From: Leptospira kirschneri serovar Cynopteri str. 3522 CT
GTDB taxonomy: Bacteria > Spirochaetota > Leptospiria > Leptospirales > Leptospiraceae
Reading direction: 5' to 3'
DNA length: 64,000 nt
Assembly: GCF_000243695.2 (NCBI RefSeq)
Contig: NZ_AHMN02000013.1
Span: forward strand, 351,139 to 415,138
Shown here: one piece after another, positions 58,358-64,000 of the stretch
Numbering within the stretch: the first letter of the stretch is position 1
Layout of the letters: every line of letters begins with the position of its first letter
The notes under the pieces: model-generated
Seen by the model: only the letters and a program-made list of their open reading frames with translations
What the model was told of the DNA's origin: nothing
Databases searched by the model: none
Translations under genes and position numbers: made by a program

Positions 58358-58831
58358 TCAGAGTTTGAGTTTCTTTTTGATGAGATCTAAAAGATCGGCT
58401 ACAAATTCATCACTTCTACGATTTTTATCTGCGTATTCAAAGGCTTCTTTTGTAGAATCTTCTAACTTTTCATTTTTTGTGGTGATGTTTAAAAGAGAAG
58501 CCAAAGAAGCATAAACTATGTCTCCGTTTTCGGAGGAAATAATTTTGTTTTTCAAAGCGATTGTAGAGTCGCCCGGTTCTGCTATTTTTCCCAAAGAGAT
58601 CGCTGCGGCCGTTGCGATTTTAGGTTCGTTGTTGCGATTTAGAAGTTGGATCAGTTCCGGAATTGCGGATTTTTCTTTGTTCTTTCCAAGAGCAACTGCA
58701 GATTCGTATTTTTCGGAATCGGAACCGGAAGAAAGCGATTTAATATGTTCCTCAGTAGATTTTTCTGCGAGTAGCGCGCCGGATGTAAAAGAAACGGCGA
58801 ACGCAAGAATGAGAATAGAACGAAATTTCAT
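58358..58831 (-). CDS. exported HEAT-repeat protein, 157 aa
   Basis: Signal peptide (1-22, cleavage after ALLA). Two to three HEAT-like helical pairs follow (SAVALGKNKEKSAIPELIQLLNRN and AAAISLGKIAEPGDSTIALKNKII). The remainder is helical and charged. AAGGAGTC before the ATG. Protein-binding role inferred only. Confidence 0.82.
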   Translation of the reverse strand: MKFRSILILAFAVSFTSGALLAEKSTEEHIKSLSSGSDSEKYESAVALGKNKEKSAIPELIQLLNRNNEPKIATAAAISLGKIAEPGDSTIALKNKIISSENGDIVYASLASLLNITTKNEKLEDSTKEAFEYADKNRRSDEFVADLLDLIKKKLKL

Positions 58832-59630
58832 GAGAGACTCCTTTCCTTCGGAAGAATCGTGTAAAGAAACGAGAGAGTCAATCTAAAATTCGGAAGAACT
58901 GTAAGAGTTCTTACAATTTAGTACGCGTATAAGTTGGATTTCAGCGATAAAGTAATGGCTTTGAATATTTAGAATAGGGCTCACAAAAATTGTAATTTGT
59001 AAGTGTTGTGATAGTTTCTCAATTTTCAAAAATAGAAACAGATGGAGAATTCATTTTTCCACAATTCTAATAAGAAAACTCGGGTTTATTATAGTTTTAT
59101 CTTCAATTTTTAGAAGAGAAAGATAAACTTTCAAAAACATGTCTCTGAATTGAAAGTAAACTTTGGTATAATTCAATGCGAAAGCGATTGAGGCGTGATC
59201 AACAAATTGAATTTATGAAAAGTTTTTGTTTTCAAGAGAACTCTCAATTTGTTGATCGGAGCTGAAAGCGCGGTCCGGCGACGCCGGATTCGCCCGAATT
59301 TTCAAACGCTGAATTCACTTTCAATTTTATAAGAATCAGTAAAATTCTAAGTTCAACCAAGCAGAGTGTTGTGATGAAAATTTATGGTACTTAATTTTAT
59401 AGAGATCAGTAGTAATCAAATGTCAAATCACTGTAAAAAGAAATTGCTATCTTTAAAGATTCCAGAAGTGGTCTTTTGCAAACGTTTGGGAAGAATTTTG
59501 GTGATCGGTAAGGTGTTGTATTATTTTACAGCACTTGTAGAATGGTATTCAGTTTTGACTTCCGGAATACACATTCTAAAAAAAGGGTCTGGCAAATTTT
59601 GGAACAAACTTTAAATTTCTAACGAACTTT
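58832..59630. other. intergenic region with decayed repeats
   Basis: A decayed family-1 MITE half lies at 58986-59070 (GAAACAGATGGAGAATTCATTTTTC conserved). The segment ATTGAGGCGTGATCAACAAATTG and its inverse CAATTTGTTGATCGGAGC (about 59187-59263) form a hairpin. The open frame at 59384-59614 is not convincing. Confidence 0.45.
58986..59070. repeat. MITE-like element family 1, half-decayed copy
   Basis: The right half and terminal CCACAATTCTAAT are recognisable; the left half is poorly conserved. Confidence 0.45.
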
Positions 59631-60791
59631 ATGTCGGCAAGTCCTTTTCAATTTCATTCACTCAAATCCTTTTTTCAAAAATGGAAGAAAGAATTTTTTC
59701 CATTAAGAATTTTAGATAAGTATTTATTTGGAGAATTTTTTAAGATCTTTATCGGAACTGTGATTCTACTAACAGGGATTATGCTACTCTCCCTTGTAAA
59801 TGATAACCTAAGAAATTTTACCACAACAAAGGCGCCTAGATACCACGTGGCTCTTTTTTTAGTTTATAGTATTCCGAAGATCATATCTACAACTGTAGTT
59901 TCCATGTCTTTAATGTTTTCGATTTGTTTTACGGTCGGGCAGTTTTCAGTAAATAAAGAACTCGTTTCTATGATGGCCGCAGGAGTATCTTTTTTTAGAA
60001 TTGTAACTCCTCTTATCCTATTCGGAATTTTAATGTGGATTATAATGTTGTTCGTGACGGAACTCATCGTAAGGCCGGTCAACAAATTAGCAAAAATAGA
60101 ACACGACATACTTACGGAGGGTATGGGAACTCTTGCGAATAGTGTGTATCAATTTCACGTAAAAGGTAAAGAAGGGTTTTATTATTTATATTTTTATGAT
60201 CCGGATAAGGACGAAATCAATGGTGGATTCAATTATATAAGACTCAGACCGGATGGATCTCCGGAAACGGTAATCTCTTCCTTAAAAGCAAAATATAATT
60301 ACGAAACCAAACTCTGGAAGATGAAAAAAATAGAAGAGTGGCATTTCGACAACGATTTAAAACTCAGTTCTCAGCAAACTTACGAAGAAAAAGAATATGA
60401 ACTTCCCGAAGAGCCCTCCTACTTTAAGGTTCCTGCAGGTTCCGTGGAAGAGATGAATCTATTTCAGTTAAAAGAAGAAGAAAAAAGAAGAATTCAAAAA
60501 GGTCTTGCTTACGGAGACGTTCTTACAGAAAAACATTCCGTTTTTGCTTTACCTATGATGACGATCATAGTTACTTTGATCGGAACAATTGCAGGATATT
60601 TTACAAAAAAAACTGCGGGGGTTGCCTCTTTAGGTATAACCATCGGAGTTGTGCTCATCTATTATATATTTAACTCTGCGGGAAAATCCCTAGGCGAAAA
60701 CGGAGTAATTCCTCCTTTTGTAGGAGTTTGGATCACTCCGAGTTTATTTTTAGGTTTGTGTTTTTGGATGTTTCGCCGGATGAATTTATAA
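59631..60791 (+). CDS. LptF/LptG (YjgP/YjgQ) family lipopolysaccharide-export permease
   Basis: 386 residues. Three N-terminal helices (about 30-55, 70-92 and 105-145), a periplasmic beta-jellyroll region (about 150-290), and three C-terminal helices (about 300-384). ILDKYLFGEFFKIFIGTVI and MAAGVSFFRIVTPLI are family-typical. The permease moves LPS from the inner membrane to the Lpt bridge with LptB and a partner; no second permease or lptB is adjacent here, so F versus G cannot be decided. Confidence 0.9.
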   Translation: MSASPFQFHSLKSFFQKWKKEFFPLRILDKYLFGEFFKIFIGTVILLTGIMLLSLVNDNLRNFTTTKAPRYHVALFLVYSIPKIISTTVVSMSLMFSICFTVGQFSVNKELVSMMAAGVSFFRIVTPLILFGILMWIIMLFVTELIVRPVNKLAKIEHDILTEGMGTLANSVYQFHVKGKEGFYYLYFYDPDKDEINGGFNYIRLRPDGSPETVISSLKAKYNYETKLWKMKKIEEWHFDNDLKLSSQQTYEEKEYELPEEPSYFKVPAGSVEEMNLFQLKEEEKRRIQKGLAYGDVLTEKHSVFALPMMTIIVTLIGTIAGYFTKKTAGVASLGITIGVVLIYYIFNSAGKSLGENGVIPPFVGVWITPSLFLGLCFWMFRRMNL

Positions 60792-61044
60792 AATTTTGAT
60801 TCATAAGATAAATAAAATATTCAAATTATTGAAAATATTTATATCTTATCTTAAGATTCTTTTTGTAGTTTCTATGAAATAAGATCTTAATATTTTGCAC
60901 TCAAATATGATTTTATAATAAAAATTTACAATAATCAGTTATATAGAAATTACTCAGAGCTACATAATAAAATACCCAATCCAATAGTTTATATTTCAAT
61001 TATATGAATTCAGCATAAGAAAACCGGAGCGAATCCGGCTTTCC

Positions 61045-61253
61045 ATAACAAGCCATAACCAACCCCACAAATTGAATAGGATTTTAGAATCAAAATTGAA
61101 CTAAAGCAAAACGGATCGCGTTGGAAACTCAACACAACGCTCTCTACGGATCGCGTTGTGGGTGGGAACTCAGTTTTACAGAGGATTTGTCGTAATTCCC
61201 ACAGATTTAATATTGAGATCCAAATACTTGTGGGGTTGGTTATGATAACAAGC
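61045..61253. repeat. MITE-like element family 2 with 9-bp target duplication
   Basis: ATAACAAGC occurs at 61045-61053 and again at 61245-61253. Between them a 191-bp element has perfect 17-base inverted ends CATAACCAACCCCACAA and TTGTGGGGTTGGTTATG. The right half matches the 36555 element (GTGGGAACTCAGTTTTACAG onward); the left interior is replaced by CGCGTTGG... repeat modules. Confidence 0.88.
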
Positions 61254-61435
61254 GGGACCGCGCTTTCAGCCCCATTCAATAAATTGCATGAAGGAAACGT
61301 AATGCAATATTTCGTCTTTAGTTACAATATAGAAGTGGAGACGCTTTAGTTTCAAACGCGATTTGTCGAGAAGTGAGACGATTTCACGTTGGATTCTATC
61401 GAACTTATCTGAAACGACACTTTGTGATAAAATTA

Positions 61436-61527
61436 GAATTGTTGAAAAATGAATTCTCCATCTGTTTCATGGAAACAGTCGATAAAAACAGTTTTGTTAA
61501 TCGTAGGTATAGATTTTTCAATAACTC
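61436..61527. repeat. MITE-like element family 1, diverged copy, reversed
   Basis: GAATTGTTGAAAAATGAATTC at the left and ATTTTTCAATAACTC at the right; interior CTCCATCTGTTTC is the reverse of the diverged subfamily. Confidence 0.7.
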
Positions 61528-62227
61528 TATTTAACGTGAGTAGGGCGTAAAAAAAATGAGAAAGAATTTTCTAAAAGTATGAGTTCCCACATTTAGGAAT
61601 TGCTCTGTAAAGTTCAGATTTTAATTTTTTTCAGAAAGGTGAACCATGACCGAATTCACGTTAAAATATAAATTTGTGAGAGTTCCCACAGATTAAGTCA
61701 CATTACAAATTTTTAAACTTTCATTTTTTGTGATTCGAGTCGAAGGGTTCCACATTTATTTTTTATGGAATACTAGGTTTTTATAAAACGAATCTTTTAC
61801 GCCGAACTTGCGTTATTTAGGGCTTAATTTTATAGAGATGAGTAATAAAAATTTTATCGTAAAATCTCAAGATTTGCGGCAGTTCCCACAGATTAAGCCT
61901 ATTAAAAGATTATATTTTTTATAACGGTTTTACTGTCGTTTTAAATTGTATGAGTTCCCACATGGGACGGTTTTTGGAACAGACTCAAAATGAAATTTTA
62001 ATTTGATGTTCATAGAATGATAATTTTATGCAGATATTTAATTTTAAAATCGTTATCTTTGGATTTTATAAAAAACTAGTTGTTCCGTAAAAAATTGCAT
62101 GTAGGAAATACCTTAATTTGGATTTTACAGATAAATTCAGAAAATGTAGGAACTACTACTTTCTCAATAACTGAGTGAAGATTGGAATCCCTTGAAAATT
62201 TGGAATGAAAGAAAAAGGAAGTAGAAA

Positions 62228-63119
62228 ATGAAAATCGAATTTTCGGCGATGGACTATCATTCGGATGAAACTTTTGAAAAAGCAAATTATCTATTTAAGG
62301 GAAGTCTGGAAAAAGGCTGGGAAATATATAGAAACGGAAAAGAGTATTTGCGTCTCGGTCCCGGATATAAACTATTAAGAACTAAACTTTGCGGAGTTTG
62401 TTCCACAGATCTTTCCAGAAGTTTTCTTCCTTTTCCACTTCCTCAAGTGATCGGACATGAAGTTGTCGTAGAAGATATGGAGCCAATCCATGGATTTAAA
62501 CAGAAATACGTAGTAGAGATTAATGATACATTCGAAGCGAGAGGAGAAAAACCCTTCGACAAATTTTGTGAGGAAGGAATCGCATCTCATAGTCCGACAA
62601 GAAAGGTACTAGGAATTGATAGACTTCCAGGAGGATTTGGACCTTATATTTTAGCACCACAAAATGCAGTAATTTCTTATAACAACACACTTTCGGATAA
62701 AGTTGCGGTTCTAATAGAACCATTTGCGGCTTCTTTACAAGCGGTGCTATCTTCTCCACCTAAAAACGGGGATGAGGTTGCGGTTTTAGGACCGAGAAGA
62801 TTAGGAAGTCTCGTAGTAGCAGCGTTAGACGCTTTTCGAAATTCCTCAGGAATTCGATTTAAAATTTCGGCACTTTCCAGGCAGGAGCATCTTTTAAAAC
62901 TTTCTCTCAAATTAGGAGCGGATCAAATAATTGATCTGAGAAAAGAAAAAATAGAAACTCTTAAGGAACGTTATGCGATCGTTTATGATACAACCGGAAC
63001 TACAAGCGGCTTTGAAAGTGCGATCCGACTTGCAAATAGAGAATTACACCTGAAAACTACGAACGGACAAGAAGTTTTCGGGATCAAAAAGTTGACTGAG
63101 TTGGTAGTAGATGAACTTA
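62228..63119 (+). pseudogene. zinc-type alcohol dehydrogenase-like protein, cut by an IS
   Basis: 297 native codons from ATG 62228 (AGGAAG upstream). LCGVCSTDLSRSF (about 55-67) is the catalytic-zinc Cys segment of medium-chain dehydrogenases, GHEVVVED follows, and VAVLGPRRLGSLV is a weakened nucleotide-binding turn. After ...DEL the frame runs into the IS and ends 12 codons later at 63157. Removing the IS and one TTA joins DEL to SLLKF, continuing past the window. The native protein is therefore interrupted near its C-terminus; some activity may survive, but the NAD-fold end is lost. Confidence 0.85.
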
Positions 63120-63172
63120 GAGCCGGTCTCAAAACTGGTTGTACTTTTGAATCGTAATTATTTACTTGTGAA

Positions 63173-63520
63173 ATGGACAAATATTATTCAGAGATACCGG
63201 ATGGACTTTGGAAACAAATAGCCCCATTGATCCCGAAAGAAAAGGTAAATCCGAAAGGAGGTCGCAATCGAGTACCAACACGATTAGTAATGGCCGGTAT
63301 CATCTATCGAATGAAAACAGGCTGTCAGTGGCGTGCCATTCCGAATGAGTTTGGATCTGGCCAAACTTGTCACAGAAGATTTCAAGAATGGGAACGAGCA
63401 GGAGTATTCAAAAAGATTTATAAATCTATTTTAAAATATTATGATGTAAAGAATCAGATAGCATGGGACTGGGCTTCGATGGATTCGGCAATGGTTAAAG
63501 CTCCCAAAGGGGGAGCTTAA
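63173..63520 (+). CDS. IS5-type transposase orfA (DUF4096-like)
   Basis: 115 residues, MDKYYSEIPDGLWKQIAPLI at the start, and a TGCQWRAIPNEFG motif typical of the N-terminal transposase part. It ends in VKAPKGGA; the downstream frame is -1. The CCCAAAGGGGGAGC sequence just before the stop (63508-63519) is a plausible slippery site leading to ...GGSLTGKNPTDRAKLGVKRH in the -1 frame. Confidence 0.88.
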   Translation: MDKYYSEIPDGLWKQIAPLIPKEKVNPKGGRNRVPTRLVMAGIIYRMKTGCQWRAIPNEFGSGQTCHRRFQEWERAGVFKKIYKSILKYYDVKNQIAWDWASMDSAMVKAPKGGA

Positions 63521-63968
63521 CTGGGAAAAACCCTACAGACCGTGCCAAATTGGGGGTTAAACGGCATATTCTTACAGATGGAAATGGAATTCCTTTGGCC
63601 ATAACATTGAGTGGAGCCAATGTTCATGATAAACACGCTGTAAAAGATACGTTGAATTCAATCCTGATTTTTTCCGGTAGAAGAAAAAAGAAACCAAAAC
63701 ATCTTTGTTTAGATAAAGGATATGATTTCAAAGATATAGAAGTTTTAATCAAAAGAAGAAACATTCAATCTCATATTCGGAAAAAAGGTGAGAAGCCTCT
63801 CATTGGTAAATATAAAGGAAACCTAGACGATAGGGTCGTTGAAAGACTAACAGTTGGCACAATCGATTCAGGGCTATCCTAATTCGTTGGGAAAGAAAAT
63901 CTGAAAATTATCTTGCATCTCTTTATCTCGCAAGCTCTATCATTGCTTTTAACTTTTTTGATAGGTAG
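63521..63968 (+). pseudogene. IS5-type transposase orfB (DDE domain), frame-broken near the end
   Basis: Read by -1 frameshift: KNPTDRAKLGVKRHILTDGNGIPLAITLSGANVHD, with the second DDE Asp in LCLDKGYDF. At 63820-63846 three single-base differences from the 18-kb copy (A missing in GGAAACC, extra A in GATAGGG, A missing in AAGACT) shift the frame, ending at 63882 and destroying the VVERTNSW motif. The proper frame would end at 63968. Either inactive, or sequencing errors in homopolymers. Confidence 0.8.
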
Positions 63969-64000
63969 TTTTGAGACCGGCTCTTAGTCTTTTAAAATTC

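Larger units (their letters stand above)
60792..62227. repeat. 1.4-kb intergenic region of nested repeats, no gene seen
   Basis: It contains the fragments at 60950-61050 and 61265-61340 related to the 15.5-kb repeat, the element at 61054-61244, a MITE copy at 61436-61527, and from 61560 to 62170 at least six degenerate GTGGGAACT repeats in both orientations. Open frames in it follow the repeats. Confidence 0.6.
63120..63983 (+). mobile_element. IS5-family insertion sequence, 864 bp
   Basis: The terminal inverted repeats GAGCCGGTCTCAAAACT / AGTTTTGAGACCGGCTC are perfect over 17 bases. The 3-bp target duplication is TTA (63117-63119 and 63984-63986). It has two overlapping-frame transposase genes. 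The target preference TTA/TAA is shared with the copy at 18524. Confidence 0.95.

Noticed and set aside
59384..59614. 76-codon open frame before the LptF/G-type gene
   Set aside because: No ribosome site and no recognisable pattern; kept only as a possibility.

Overview
The window looks like chromosome of a pathogenic Leptospira (L. interrogans group). The base composition is AT-rich. The recognisable proteins include a short LeuA-type synthase, several conserved proteins that I do not recognise outside this genus, and lipoproteins with spirochaete-like signal peptides. The long intergenic spaces are packed with decayed dispersed repeats. This assignment is inference from content; no marker rRNA or tRNA gene was seen.

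Layout. 1-9.5 kb: ksgA (cut by the window edge) and comEC; a lolA-like/unknown/trpS operon; etfBA; a small membrane protein. 9.6-11.5 kb: acyl-CoA dehydrogenase and O-methyltransferase, translationally coupled, next to etfBA, which would take the dehydrogenase's electrons. 11.5-20.9 kb is an accessory, repeat-rich stretch: a DUF1565-type lipoprotein, a broken duplicate of the O-methyltransferase, two tandem six-cysteine lipoproteins, a frameshifted polytopic membrane protein and an SBBP beta-propeller lipoprotein split by an IS5-type insertion sequence. 20.9-26.5 kb: an ankyrin/TetR/PPK2 operon with two palindromic operators, a lipoprotein, and a PadR operon. 27-36 kb: a large acyl-CoA dehydrogenase, gpmI, a 669-residue unknown, and an ECF sigma/FecR pair divergent from a DUF5683-like membrane protein. 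37-49 kb: DoxX, a 56-residue protein, an ABC-F ATPase, rhodanese, metallophosphoesterase, TetR, thiolase, a two-domain amidase-like lipoprotein and small unknowns. 49.8-54.1 kb: ribH-nusB-TPR-HEAT operon. 56.3-57.8 kb: a leucine attenuator with a Leu-rich leader peptide, followed by a short 2-isopropylmalate synthase. 58-64 kb: a HEAT protein, an LptF/G permease, and a dehydrogenase cut by a second, near-complete copy of the IS.

The most notable observations are these. (1) A 42-base stretch at 18796-18837 matches, with one mismatch, the 454 Titanium paired-end (loxP) linker. The apparent internal deletion of the IS there is therefore almost certainly an assembly artefact. (2) A complete transcription-attenuation device precedes leuA. 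(3) There are two families of terminal-inverted-repeat elements without genes (MITE-like). One copy of the second family is flanked by a perfect 9-bp direct repeat. (4) Both IS insertions can be undone on paper to restore the target reading frames. Several single-base frame breaks lie in homopolymers, so sequencing error must be considered for each.
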